In this document: one piece after another, positions 46,337 to 59,350 of the stretch
Numbering within the stretch: the first letter of the stretch is position 1
Layout: every line of letters starts with the position of its first letter
Assembly: GCA_018697195.1 (NCBI GenBank)
Contig: CM031869.1
Location: 16,587,203 to 16,651,202, forward strand
Origin: Certhia americana
Taxonomy: Eukaryota > Chordata > Aves > Passeriformes > Certhiidae
Length of the DNA: 64,000 nucleotides
Direction: 5' to 3'
Notes under the pieces: generated by a model
The model's database searches: none
What the model was told of the DNA's origin: nothing
The model's input: the letters and a program-made list of their open reading frames with translations, nothing else
Translations under genes and position numbers: made by a program

Positions 46337-46880
46337 AGGAAGGGACCTGGGAGTCCTTGTCCATGGCCAGTTGAACATGAGTCAGCAGTGCCCTGGAGCC
46401 AGGAGGGACATCCCTGTCCTGGGGGCATCAGGCCTGCTCAGGAAGGAATTGTCCCACTCTGCCCTGGGCTGGAGGAGCCTCACCTCCAGTTCTGGGGCAG
46501 TTTGGGCGTCACAATATAAAAAACCATTAGAGAGTATCCAAAGGATGGGCATGAGGATGGGGAAGGGTCTGGAGAGGAGCAGCTGAGGGGATTTGGTTTG
46601 ATGAGCTGGAGGAGACTGAGGGGAGATCTCAATGTGGTCTTCAACATCCTTCTGAGGGGCAGCTCTGATCACTTCACTCTCCTGATCCAGGGAGCAGCTG
46701 GAGCCGGCACAAAGCAAGGCCAGGATGGATTTTGAGAGGAGTTTCTTCCCCCAGAGGGTGCTGGACACTGCCCGGGCTCTCCAGGGAATGGGCACAGCCC
46801 CGAGGCTGCCAGAGCTCCAGGAGCTTTTGGACAGCACTCCAGGGGTGCACAGGGGTGAGTGTTGGGGTGTCGGAGCAGGG
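46337..46880 (+). mobile_element. Longest CR1 LINE copy, sense, ORF2 C-terminus to 3' region
   Basis: The copy begins at 'GGAAGGGACCTGGGAGTCCT' and 'GTTGAACATGAGTCAGCAGT', continues through 'GAGGAGCTGGAGGAGACTGAG'-like sequence, 'GGGGAGATCTCAATGTGGTC', 'TTTCTTCCCCCAGAGGGTGC', 'GGACACTGCCCGGGCTCTCC' and 'GGACAGCACTCCAGGGGTGC', and ends near 'GTGTTGGGGTGTC'. One plus frame reads NMSQQCPGARRD and VWASQYKKPLESIQR...GKGLER, matching the CR1 ORF2 C-terminal region (LNMSQQCALAA, FWAPQYKKDIELLERVQRR). Frameshifts and stops break the ORF. The final octamer tail is not visible, so the last 50-100 bp appear lost or diverged. At about 545 bp it is the longest of the copies here but is still only a small 3' part of a full element of roughly 4.5 kb. 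Confidence 0.93.
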
Positions 46881-49800
46881 CCACAGCTCTCACTGTGACA
46901 CCTCAGTCCTTCTCACTGCACAGAGAGCTTCTCTTCCTTTCCTCATTGACAGGATGCCACAAGAAATCCCGTGTTAAAGCAGCTCAAACCATGTTGAGCA
47001 TGAACATACACAAGCCATCAATCTTTCCCGTGTGTCATGAGGTGCAGCAGCCAGTTCCTTAAATCATCTGCATTTCAACCACTGAGTGTCAAAACACGAA
47101 AAGTGGCTTCAGACAAACCAGCTCTGAGTCTTGTCTGAGTCCGGAGGGGCAAAAAGCATTGTTTAGTATTTTTCATTTCCATCAGGGGGAGCCTGTGCAC
47201 AGAGGATTGCTCCTGGCGAGTCTCCAGCCCCAGAGACTTGCAACAACCACAGCTCATTGAGACCTTGTCGTGTGTGATTTGGGCTGCAAGGTCCCGGGAG
47301 CTCTGTCTTGTGCGAGGGAATTCAAAAACATTTCTGCTTTTACAGAACTGTTTGAGCCGTGCTCAGGAGTGAGATCTGTTTATCTAATTACGTTAGTGGA
47401 AGGTTAACATTTTTATTTAGCCAATGTATAATTCATACCACCAACAATGCAAACCACACTCTGTGGTTTGGAGGTTGACTCTACCTGGTAAATATTACCA
47501 TTTGTGGCATGAAAAATAATCAGAGGGTTAGTGTCAAGATCTGTGTCAGGGTTATGTGGTAAAAGGCTAACAACTGTAGGGCTTGAAATTAAAGACTTTG
47601 CTGTAATCAGACTTTACAAAACACCACCCAGGATCAAAGGGAAGCAACTGTTTCTATCTGTTCTGGTAGCACTTGAGTAAATAAATTGCTAGTAAAAAAT
47701 TTAAAAATTCAAACACTTCCCATTGGAGAAGTGGCAAAAAAGTTAAATGTAAATTATCTGGTGTTATACAGAGTGAATCAGGTGTTAAACTTCCTACACA
47801 ACATATAAAAAACCTCCATTGAATAAAAGGCAATGAAAATCTAACTCTGCAAAGGCCTCTGAGGTGTAACTTTAGAACTCCACTTCCAGTTCTCTTGGGG
47901 AGAAAAATTTACCTTCATGGTTAAACCTGTCCTATGTTTGAGAAAAGAACTGCGGCCACCACTGAACACCATGTGCAGCCTCTGCTGGAGTTCTCTCACC
48001 TTCAGGATCTCCCAGGATTTCTGGGGTAAACTCAAACTCCCACACTCAGATTAAGGCCTCCTGTTAAATACTTTGAGTCAGCTCTGTGATACCCAGGAGC
48101 AGTAAGCCTTCCTAAAATGATCACTGGTTATTTGGTTTACACTCAGTTTTTAAGGTCTGCTCTGTCACTGTTGTAAACAAGGTCGGTTATTAAGACACAA
48201 TTCCACAGTTCCTACCTGTGCACCTGTACTCCATAAAGGGGACTCCTGAAAACACCTTCTCACCCTCCCAGGGCTCTAAATAAGCCTGATTTGGATCCCT
48301 CACAAGAGGCTGAGCATAGCAGAAAATCAGGTCTCTGATGCAGGGACCAACAAACGATTCATGTGTATCTTCTACCAGGTCAGTCTTTCTATGAGATCCA
48401 AAAAAAATTTGGGGTGTGCCCCCTCGTACCCCAAACTGCAATTACAGATTTGGTTTTTCCAGTGCCTTTTCTGTCTCTCATAAACAATCTGGGGCAGGAT
48501 CACTCTCTTGTATTTTGCACTTTAGGACACAATTCAACAGGGAGACAATTACAGATGAGGCCATTATAAAAATAATAAAAATACAGTGAATATGAAGTCA
48601 GCTCTAGTGGCTTGAGTGCAGACATGAGGTGGAAGGAGTCAAAGAGCTCATTATATTAATTATAAAATAACTAAGGAAAAGGCTGAATTCCATCTTCTGA
48701 AATCTTTCACCTGAGTCATACTGAAATATGTGCTCTACTCCTGCAAGGTTTATAGGCTTAATAGAGGATTCAAAGAGAAACAGAAGGGTATCTCTTGGCT
48801 TTAAACATCTCTGGATCTTGAGTGAGCAAATGAGTTGCTAAAGAATAATGTCCCTTTTTGAATTTGAAGTAAAACACACCTACACTTCCAGTCTGGGAGA
48901 CAACTACTGAGGAGATCTGATATCAGATCCCAGTCTTGTTTCCTCTGCTACAAGGCAAGGGCAGATCAGTCCAAAGAAAACTCGGCAGATCGAAATAGTT
49001 GAAAAAGAAAATACATTTACTTGTTAATGTCTCATAGTCTCAGATGTCTACGGTACAAAGGAAAGTATTTGAACAGCTTAAAGGTTTTATGGTTAGAATA
49101 ACATGCAATAAAAAATACATTTTTGCAGGACTGGCTAAGGAACCAGAGGTAGGCAGGAATTCTGGGAAAGCCCCCGTTCCTCTGGGAGGAGCCAGTGGGG
49201 AGCAGGGAGAGGGGTCCCTGCCCTGCCCTGGCTCCCCAGAGTCACAGGGAAGGGATGCTTGGGATTTTTACCTCTGAAAGAGCCTTTGATCAAGCAGCTG
49301 GGGTCAGTCTCAGAGAAGCAGCTTTCTGCTAGCAAAATCCCTAATTCAAACGCTGGGTGCTATGTTTGCAATCACCCAAAAAATCTGACATGTTCCATGC
49401 GCCACTGAACCTCCCCATATCTGTGAGCTTGCCTAGAACAGAGTCATGAACTCTTGGAGCAACAACTGGCTCTTGGACAGAGAAATTCTGGGCCAAACTT
49501 CAAATGCCCCCACCCTGTGATTTATGGATTGGTGTCCAAAGCAGAGCAACAGATTTACTATTTCTTGTCATTTACAGAGCTGAAACCAGGTGAGATTCAG
49601 GGTTTATAATGAGTTTGACCTAGAATTTGAAAATCCCTTTGATGCCCAGATTCAAAGTGAATTTGAGTCAGAGAAATGAGCCCACATGAACCAGACCCAA
49701 GAATGCATCTCCTCAAAGCCCTGTGATGTGAAAGCAAAATTTTTCAGCAGCTTTTATTGACATCTTCCTTTGCAGCACCTTTCTAAAACTTCTGACTGCC

Positions 49801-51600
49801 CAAATGCAAAATGTCCTCACCTCACTATTCACAAATGGCCTTTGAAAAATATTCAGAGTTCTGGTTATACATTACATGAGCATTATGAGAATGCATTGTC
49901 TGGCACTAGCATCTCACAGGCTTTCCAGGAGTTATGTTCTCTCTCCCTGCATCAGTCAATGCCAGCGTGAACTAAAAGGGTATTTAGGTGGAGAGGAGTG
50001 GGAAATACAAAAAACTAAAGGAACAAGGGCATCTGTATAATATTTCCAAATGTTTCTGTGACAGGTATCTTCCCACACTCGAGAGCACCAAACCCACCAG
50101 TTCTCTGGCAGTGGAAAGCCATTCCCTGTGTCCTGTCCCTCCATCCTTGTCCCCAGTCCCTCTCCAGCTCTCCCGGAGCCCCTTTAGTCAGTGGAAGGGG
50201 CTCTGAGCTCTCCCTGGAGCCTTCTCCCCCCCTGACTGATGAGCCTTGGTTGTGATGCTGAGCTGAGCCCTCCAGAACTGCAGATCACAGCTTTTCATTT
50301 TAGAAATTGCACATGGCATGAGGTTGACAATCCCCACCACTGTATGTTACCACAAAACTTCTGCTAAGGACAACAGAGGGAACTAAACCATGAAAAATGA
50401 AAGGCTTAAAGTCCCACTTTGGCTGAGCAAACCTCTCTTCAGCCCTGTCCAAGAGATGGTACAGCAAAGCTTCTTGGAAGCCTCCTGAGAAACTTCTCTG
50501 GTGTGTGGCAGTGCCAGCTGACACAATGGAAAGCACACAGGGGATGTTTCAAGAAATCGCTTCACTTGGAAAAAAAACTATGAAGCAATGCTTTTTTCTG
50601 AGAACTAATTTTCCAAATAGAAGGTTCATTTTCTTCCTCAGAACAATTTCTCCCTTCAGGCTGTAAACTCGACAATTTACATCTGAAGTAGCCTTAAGAT
50701 TCTACTAAGTCAAAATCAAGGCAAGTGTTCTGAGGCAATCCTTCTTTCTGAGACATTTCTACTTTGGAAGATGGGAGACCCAACAGAAACTGGAAGATTT
50801 TATTGCAAGTGACAGAACATCAGGATCAGTGATGAAAGCCTCAGACTTGGTGTTAAGGATCATAAAGCTCCTGACTTCAATTGAGTTTTGTTCTATTTAT
50901 ATGGGCATAGAATTGGGTCTTTTGACAGAAAAGTCAACGGGCTCCAGGCAGCAGCCATGACAGGGGGACACCATGTGGAAATTGCTTTTATTTCTGTTCC
51001 CAAGACATCAATCCTGAAGGAAAGGCTACGGGTGCTGACAAGCTTCAGCACTACAGTTTAAACCAAGACAGGAAAAATAATTAATGTCAAAAATAAAGAA
51101 AGGAATATTCTAGCTCTCTTGGGAATGAAAAGTTCTTTTGCCTAGCATTATTGGTCTTCTCACACAAACATTTAGCTTGCTGGAGACAATACTAGATTCT
51201 CCCTGGCATGCCATTCCTTGAATTCATCATGAAAATCTGTTTTGGAAATCTTTCTATCACAGCATTGAAAGAAGAACTTGTGTTGACAAAAGTGCCTGTT
51301 GCATTCAATGCAGCCTTTCTGTGTTCATTGTGTTGAGGAACATGAAGGAGGTTGGGACCAGGGGATTTATAAAAGTTAAGCAAACCCCGTCCCTTTAATC
51401 TGAAATCTGCCTCATTTGCCCTGAGGTTGACATTTATTGTTTAAAAATTTTGAGAAAGTGTGCTGAGGAATTGCCCCTTCCCATCAGTGTAAGTATGAAA
51501 TGTTTAAAGTGCACATTTTTCATCTGGTGCCAACTCCAGGCCCACAGCCAGGTCCTGTTTGACAACCAGATGAGTAACACAAAGGGGTTCCCCTCATGAA
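46881..51600. other. Long unique non-coding stretch
   Basis: No gene or mobile element recognised in nearly 5 kb. The 47.4-47.8 kb part is A/T-rich and includes a small hairpin. Frames of 60-83 codons are scattered on both strands without signature. Confidence 0.5.
47450..47470. repeat. Short 9-bp inverted repeat
   Basis: CAAACCACA (47450-47458) and TGTGGTTTG (47462-47470) are perfect reverse complements around a 3-nt spacer CTC. A stem this short can arise by chance in a window of this size, so functional meaning is doubtful. Confidence 0.8.
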
Positions 51601-54600
51601 AATATTTGGATGTGGGAGCTGGCACAGCCTGTGGATCACAGCATTCCCTTCCAGGAGCTGGGCTCAGGTGTGCACAGGACTCAGGGACAGCCCCAGCAAG
51701 AGCAGTGCCACGCTGAGCTGTCCCAGGGAATCACTAAAGGGCAACTTGGGGGTCATTTTCCACTGCCCTGGAATTCCCAGAGCTGCTCCAGGGTCTTCCA
51801 TGGAAACAATTTTAAGAGGGGAAATGAAAGAAGAGCCCCCAAGGTGTGGAGGTGAAGCACTGCTGGTGTGTGGGTTTGAGATGCTCAGTATGAACACTGC
51901 CCCTGCTGCAAGGTTCCCCATTAAAAAAAAATCAGGGTTGCATCTGCTTCACTGACTTCTGCACTGAATCAAATTAACACACAAAAATAGTTTGAATCTC
52001 TTTTTACTGGCCAAAATCTGTGAATGAAATAATCTCTACTTACAAGAGCAGGGGGCCCACTTCTCCTCCTGAGCACAGAAGTGTAAAAAGTGTATAAATG
52101 TGTGCTGATTTCTTGGGCAGAGAACAGAAAAGAATTTCATTTCAGAGATGTTTTAGAAACTTTGTAAATTACATGGGTAGTGCTCTACTTAGGGCCACAC
52201 TTGTTGCCATTCTTGCATGGTTTGCAGGATTTCCTATTGTTAATCACTGCTGATTGTGGGGTTTGAGCTGTACAGATACTCCCACCTCAGGGTCACCTTA
52301 TAATGGCAAGACCTGCTCCTAGTTTATAGTGGATTGGGATACAAATGTGTTGTTACCTCCTTATCTCCCTGTTAACAGTGCAGAGCCAGTGGTTTGGGTT
52401 TGCAGAGGGTGAAAAATGTTGCAACGGAAAAGGCAGATTCTCTTTCCTCTGCTCTGAGCTGAAAGCTCCCAGAACATTCCTGTCTGGAACTCAGCATCCA
52501 GCACCAGCAGAACTACTGCTGAACTGGGACCTGTATTTCTTCAAGACATTAACATTCACAAAATGATCATCTTGCCTCCATGCTGGGAACCTGCACACGT
52601 CCAGGAAAACAGGCTGGAATGACAATAGCAGCACATTGCCTGATTCTCTGACCTGGCAGAACCTGCTGCCAGACAGTTTTACAATTTGGGGATGCATCTC
52701 TGTTTGACCCTGTCATGCAGTACACCTGGCTGGAGGACAGAATCAGATGTGCCAGAGGAATAGAATAAACATCACTGAAAACGCTGGGCTGTTATCAGAC
52801 CTGGGAACAGGAAAGGATCTCCCTGCCCTATTTTGTGTCAATCCTTCATGCTGTCAAGCTGGCTGCCAAATGTATAGCTGCCAAGTAAATTGACCTTGTC
52901 AGTTTAAACCACCAATTATCATCATTACATTATTGAAAACAGCGTTGTGCCTGGAATTACACCAGTAGGAAGATGCTCTCATACAATTTTGTTCCCATAA
53001 GGATATCAACAGATCAGTCCACAGCACCTTTATACTGATTTAAAGTCTGCATCATGCAGCTCATGCTGTTTTAATCATAATATTCTCATCCCTGGGAAAG
53101 ACTGGAAGGCAGCTAAACACTGAATAAAGTGAGTTCCTATATTTTATATCAAATATAATGCTGCTTCCAAATTCAAATAATGTGCTCACAGCAGCTGAGT
53201 CCAAACACTGAGATCAATGCACATTGATCATAGGACCCAAGAAAGGTCTTGTTTTTATGTAACGTTCATCATCCAAGGAGTCAAAGAGCACCTTTGTTTT
53301 CAGGCACAGGAGTGGCTGCATTGAGACTTGGCCAGCTTTGGGGCAGAGCACTAACCCCCAGAGGCAGAGTCAGTCCTTTCTACCTTATATCCACCTGAGG
53401 GAATGGTGACTTCCCTGCGTACCCTTTGAGTCTCTAATACATCTTTTGTCCTTCCACAGTACTTGCAATCACAGACAGATTATAATAAACATAAAAATGC
53501 CTGGATCCCCCCTCCCAGATACACTCAGGGAAAGAAAAGGAGAACACACAGTAAAAACTCCAAATTCTACTTTTGCAATCCAGCAGGGAGAGGCATGAGC
53601 TCCAAACCCTTACCAATAAACAGAGAGGACCTGAGCATTTTTGCCAAGACTGTACCTCTGCCCACAGTCAGTGGCTGAAATGGGTCTGGTTGGTGCTGAG
53701 CACTGAGTGATATCATCTGTAACACTACAGGAGAAGCTTTAAAAGCAGATTGCTACAGAAAATAATCAATCATCTGCTGGGATGGCCAGCAGCCAGAGTG
53801 ATGTTATGGAACCCCATCTCCAGAGCAGCTGAGCTGGGCATTCCCCAGAGGGGTTTGTGTTTAGGAAGAGATGCTGCTCCTCCATATCCCGGTCACAGCT
53901 GGGCCCCAGCCAGGGCTGGCACTCAGCCCGGGAGAGCTGATCCCCTGGGACACAGAACTGGAGCTCTGCCCTGCTCCAGAGAGAGGCATGAACAGCTCTG
54001 AGCTGGAACTGCTCCTTCCTGAAGGGCTCACGGGGCCACAAGGTACAAACTGAGCTATGCCCAGACCAGGAGCCTTGTGCTTTAGTTCTGCTCCACTTCT
54101 GCTGAGTCCCCACAGCTGCAGGAGCAGGAGGGACCTGCAGCCCCCCCTGCCAAGGCTGGGCCTTCAGCACATCTCCCCACAGTGGCTGGAGGAGGATCCA
54201 CTGTGGTTTTATGCAAAGAAAAGGCCTGTGTGGACCCCTTACACTGGAAATACTTACTTCCATGTGCCCCAAAATTAAAATTTGACATTGAATTTTATTA
54301 AATGTGCTACAGGAAGTAAAACTTCTCACATCAGTGATTTGTAGAGAACAAATAGTCCCAGCTGCTTGGCTAGCAGGAAACCCCTCTTATTTCCAAGCCC
54401 AGCCATTCCCAGAAGCCCATCATTCCCATGGCAGCAGTAGCACTGATCCATTATTACAACATTATTTGGCTTAATTATTTCTTTATTTCCTTTTACTCCC
54501 TACCTGCATCCTGTTCTGCTGGGCTCCCAGAGAAGCAGCTCCCACCAACAGATTTGTTTTCTGACTTGGTATTTGTATGTAGAGCAACTTCTGCATCCAG

Positions 54601-56769
54601 GATAACCCTCCCCACTCAGAAATGTTAATCCCATAGATCCTCCAGCATCTTTTAGTGATTTTCCCACTTATTCCATGGCCTAAGCTGCCTTCCCTGAACA
54701 GTTATAAACTTTCCTGGCCAGAACACCACTTAACCAAAACCCCGAGTCACCTGCAGGGCCCTGTGTTTTCCAGATTTCCCAGGGACCCACTTGGTTATGG
54801 GAAGGTCAAACATGTTCCCCAGGGTTTTATTCCAGGGATTTCTTTACATACTACAGTCAGGCTTCACTGCACAGACATTTGTGCAGGGACTGATCTCAGT
54901 GCAGAAACCTCTGGCACTGAAGCCTGGCTGAGTTGCTTTGCCTCAGGGAAGCTGCTAGGCTGAAAGTTACTGCAGGGACTGGATATCAGCTCTGAAATCT
55001 CCTTCCAAGGTCAAAAGACTACTAAAACTATTGACAGGTCAGCCTAAAGAAGCATTTCTAACTTGGTCAGATGTTACAACAAAAGAAAAACACTTTGGTT
55101 CTGCTGAAAATTTTCTTGGTCATTAAACCCCCAAAATGCCTCTGAACAACCTTTGATGCTCAAACAACTTCCTCTATGTTCAGGGAAGCCCACATGCATC
55201 CATCACATGCACTGTTGCTGTTGGAGTAGGATGAAAAAGTCACAATTTAAGTGAAAAGTCTGCTGCTGAAGTTCCTTGCACTCGAGTATATCAGCTGCAA
55301 ATCAGTTCTGCATGTGACAGCAGGTCATCCTCTGCCTTTCTGACTGCTCTCCTCACTTCACACCAGCAGTCTTCAATGGTTCTTCGAAACCTCTTTCCCA
55401 AGGGCTTTGAAGAACCTGTATCCATCTTTTTCCAAAAATACCACCCACTTAACACAAGATGGCACCGCTGACCACCTCAGGGCTGAACGCGAGCCCAGGT
55501 ACGCAGGACAGGTTTATATGTGTTCATTCAACTCATTTATGGCTCCTGAAAAGCCTCTGCTGGTGCTTCTCCTCCCCATCTCTCACTGTGCTTTATCACA
55601 AACACAAATCTGTCCTCTTGCTTCATCTTCCATCAGCCCCTCGGTCAAAACAAGCTGAAATTTTCCCCAAGAATTTTTAATTCCGTTATTAAGGCTGGCA
55701 ATACCCTGATTACTAAATGTGAAGAAAAGGAGTTGTGATACATCAAAGACTTACTCACTGTAGTCTCACATCTCTCTTATTTAGCAGTACAAGGAGCTTC
55801 CAAGCTTTGCCTCAGTCAGAGGTGAAAAATGACCCACAAAAGCTCCTGTGAACTGAGATTCAGAGCTCTGTGGACTGTGAGGGAGCTGCCAGCCTGGGCT
55901 GGGCACTCAGCACCACCAGGCTGGAATCAGCCCTTCCTGATCCATCACACAAAACTCTTCTGGCAGGACTGGGTTTCAGTCACCACTAATCTGAACCCCA
56001 TTACTAAAGGGGAGAACAAAAATAGGTTGACTTGATATTAGCATTTCTCTCGAGTCCCTGGGAAGCAGAAAGAATGGGGGAAGGGTGAATTCCTTCCCTA
56101 TGCAACTGAGAATTACATCCTTTCTCTGGAATGTTTAAGTAAATTTGGAGAATTTAACAGATATTAATGTTCTTGCTGCAGAGTCATACACACCAGTCCA
56201 CAACCTGAGATGAATTACTTGTGAATCTTGTTCTATTTCCATAGTTCTCTCTTGAAACAAGGCATGTTTTATAGCTCTTTATATTTTTTTCCAAGTAGAT
56301 TTCCCAAATCATTGCCCTCTGTAAGGTCCATGGCATTCCTTAAGTTGTTTAATACCTAGACAGAACTGAAATCTCCAGAGCCCACTCAAAGATACATTCT
56401 CCTGGTTTCTCATTCCTTGAGGATACACAGGCAGAACTTGCCCTATGTGTATTCTCCAGGCTCACATTTTCCAGCACCTCCCCTCCCCTTAATGCTTCAA
56501 AGTGCTTCTGCAAAGAATCCAAATCCACAGGCCAAACTTCTGTGGTTCTCACAAAATATTCCCCAATCACAACTGAAAAACCAACTGGCTTTACTGGGCT
56601 TGAATCTCACCCTCAGCTGTCAAACAAATCCTTGGGTTTCAGCTGAGCTAATTCAGACATTGTCCAGCTTTACCAATTCAGTGCTACTGTAAAAAAGGTT
56701 CACCAAAGCATCTTCCAGGGTCATACCTGGGTATTTCTAGAAAAGTTCCTCCTATACTCAAGTCCAGAG
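51601..56769. other. Long unique non-coding stretch
   Basis: No gene or repeat recognised. Slightly G/C-richer patches at 51.6-51.9 kb and 53.8-54.2 kb produce overlapping frames on both strands (up to 187 codons at 53766-54329 minus) with no known domain. Confidence 0.5.
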
Positions 56770-56930
56770 TTACAGAATCATCCCAGAATCCCAGAATGGT
56801 CTGGGTTGGAAGGGATTTTAAAGTCCATCCCATTACACCCCCTGCTATGAACAGGGACACCTCCCACCATCCCAGGGTGCTCCAAGCCCCGTCCAGCCTG
56901 GCCTTGGACACTGCCAGGGATGAAGCAGCC
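56770..56930 (-). mobile_element. CR1 LINE 3' end, antisense, with tail
   Basis: The plus strand begins 'ACAGAATCATCCCAGAATCC', which is the antisense octamer tail. It continues 'CAGAATGGTCTGGGTTGGAA', 'GGGACACCTCCCACCATCCC', 'GTGCTCCAAGCCCCGTCCAG' and 'CCTGGCCTTGGACACTGCCA', stopping at 'GGGATGAAGCAGCC'. It is the cleanest antisense 3' terminus in the window and is strongly 5' truncated (about 160 bp). Confidence 0.94.
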
Positions 56931-59089
56931 TCTTTTGCTCTCACTAACATATGAACACATCAAAATGATAACTCTAATAAAACCACACTGGTTTATAAAA
57001 CTCTGTGTATCAAGTGATGCATGTAATTATCTATTGTATGTACCAGAGCTTTGGTGTTTAGGCAATGTCCCATCAGGGAGACCTGCAGGACTCATTTCCA
57101 GCACTCCTCACATACTTGTATGAAGGGATATCAAGCATCCACTGTTGTGGGAGAACATGCCCAGAGAGTAAAGGTTTGTGGTTAAAACACCAGCAAAACA
57201 TCTCTTAAGAAGTTCATTTGGCCTCAAAATCAGGTTTAATCTCTTTTTTGATGAGTAATTTTGGGATGTTTTCACCAGGACAGGAACTGAAATCTAGTCA
57301 AAAGATTTTTCCTATTAAAAGGAACTCAGGTGTAACCCCAAATTGCAAATTTCTCCTGAATTTGTCCTCCTTGATTCCATTTGGTTCAGGTTTGGTACTC
57401 GCAGCAGTGTCTCTTGGTTCCCAGGCAGCAGCAGGAGTGCCCTGTTCCCTGGCAGGGGGAGCTGTTATGTTTCCATCACAATGCATAAGCTCCACTCCGA
57501 GAGGGTGAGCAGGCAACGGGCCAAGAGCAGAATACCTCTGCTTTGCAGTCACTGCTGAGCCAAGATATTCACTTTGCTTTTCAAGAGCATGAGTGGTCAG
57601 AAAGCCCTGCTTGGAAATTGAAACCATCCTCCATGCACCTCACTCTGTGCAGTGAGGCTGAGCAGCCTGTGGATTACATGACTCATTCAGCGTGGGGACT
57701 GCAGCTGCCCTATCAATAATGCTCTCAGCTTATATTTCTCATTTGCACCTCGCTGCTTTTCCTGCCTTGATCACAGACTGAAGACCAAGGCTGAAGGTCC
57801 CTGCAAGGAGCCATGTGCTGAGGATTTCACTGGACAGCCCATCCCCAACTCCATCGCTCTGGGACAGCTGTTCTTGATCCATCTGCCCTCCCAAGGGTCC
57901 CTGGAATCTGTGGGTCAGCACTTGGGGTGTGTGGGACAGCCCAAACCCTCTGTGCTGCAGCAGCCCATGCCACGCTGGGGTTTGCCTGACACTTCCCCAG
58001 CTATGCAGGGCTTGCTTTCATCTCAGGAGCAGCCTGAAGTATTTTTCAAGCTGTAGCATTTCTGGTTTATGGCTGTCCAAGTGCTGCAATGTTCTGCTGG
58101 TATTACTATAAAAATCATGGGGAAGAAGCTTAAGCTGAATTAATTCCATGCATATTGTGATTCTCCATGGGTTAACTCAATTCTTCGTGCTGACTCAATC
58201 AAGTTTGGTTGCTTCTGCCTGCAGACTCTGAGTTATGGCCCCACTGTCAGGTATTGGGGCTGATCCTAGGGTAATTTATGAGGAGGGATAAAAGGGGGGG
58301 ACAACACATCCCAGTCTGCTTTTTAAAATACTGTGAGGCTCCATCATGCTCAGGACAGGTTCCACTTGATCCACCCCTGCTGTCCACTGTTACCTGGGAC
58401 CCCACAGTGACTAACTGGAAATGGGAATTTTGGGAAAACCCACAGAATTTCATATCCACAGGTTACAATGTCCACGGCCTTCCTCCCTTGGCAAGCCAGC
58501 CTAGACCCTGAGCCTGAGTGGGAATTAGTTAAAACTGCAGTCTGGGGATGAGGGCTGCCAGGAGGGAGCTGGGGTCCCTCCCCAGGTGTTGTGGGCTCAA
58601 GCACATTCCACTCTACTCATTCTCTTATCACAGCTGCTTGCACATCTCTGAGACCACAAACCTTATAATCCAATCCACAACTGCACATTTCCTTTTATTT
58701 CTGCAGAGTGCCTTGTGCAACCCTCATGCACCACAAGTAGTGTTTCCCTTTGCCCTAAAACCCGGAATCATATCCCATGGACCTTGCCCAAGTCAGAACA
58801 TCCCACCCTGCAGATCTTCTGAAGAAAAGCAAGCTAGAACAGGCCAGAAAATGCACAGAATAAGACATGGCTACTTTTAGACACTCGACAGCAGCCATAC
58901 AACAAACTTGGGATGCTCACAAAAGGTGGCAGCTGCTTGCAGGGACGTTGGACAGGCCCCACATGCTGCTGCTAATGAAATAATCTGAGGTCAAACCAAT
59001 ATTTGTGTAGAACCACTGTGTTTATCTCCATATGTCAAGATAGCACACACAAATATTTATCTTTCCTGAAACCGTTTTAAACAGAGTAT
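56931..59089. other. Unique non-coding sequence
   Basis: No gene or repeat recognised. A G7 run occurs at about 58294-58300. Confidence 0.5.
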
Positions 59090-59350
59090 TCCTACCGATT
59101 GGAGTGCTGCCGAAATATTCAGCAGTCACTTCCTGGAGTGTCCTACAATTCTCGGGACAGTTCGCCTCTCTTTGGGCAGGATAACGCCAGGAGCCGCCCC
59201 CGGCACCCCTCCGCAAGCCCCTCCGTCTCCACAAGGGCTTTCAGCACATCTCGAGTTATTATTACCAGGGGGACCAAGTTCACAGCCCAGCTCAGAATTC
59301 AGTCCCTCGCTGCAGCTTCCAGAGGCTCCGGCTGGAACGACCCTCTAATT
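59090..59350. promoter_or_regulatory. Small CpG cluster
   Basis: About a dozen CpGs fall in 260 bp (ACCGATTGG, TGCCGAA, TCTCGGG, TTCGCC, TAACGCC, GCCGCCCCCGGC, CTCCGC, CTCCGTC, TCTCGAG, CCTCGCT, CTCCGGC), while neighbouring sequence is CpG-poor. An inverted CCAAT box (ATTGG) is contained in ACCGATTGGAG at its left edge. It is too short for a standard CpG-island call. It could be a small promoter or enhancer, or a decayed G/C-rich element. Confidence 0.3.

Noticed and set aside
53766..54329. 187-codon minus-strand frame
   Set aside because: No recognisable domain; overlaps several plus-strand frames of similar quality; no splice-site support.
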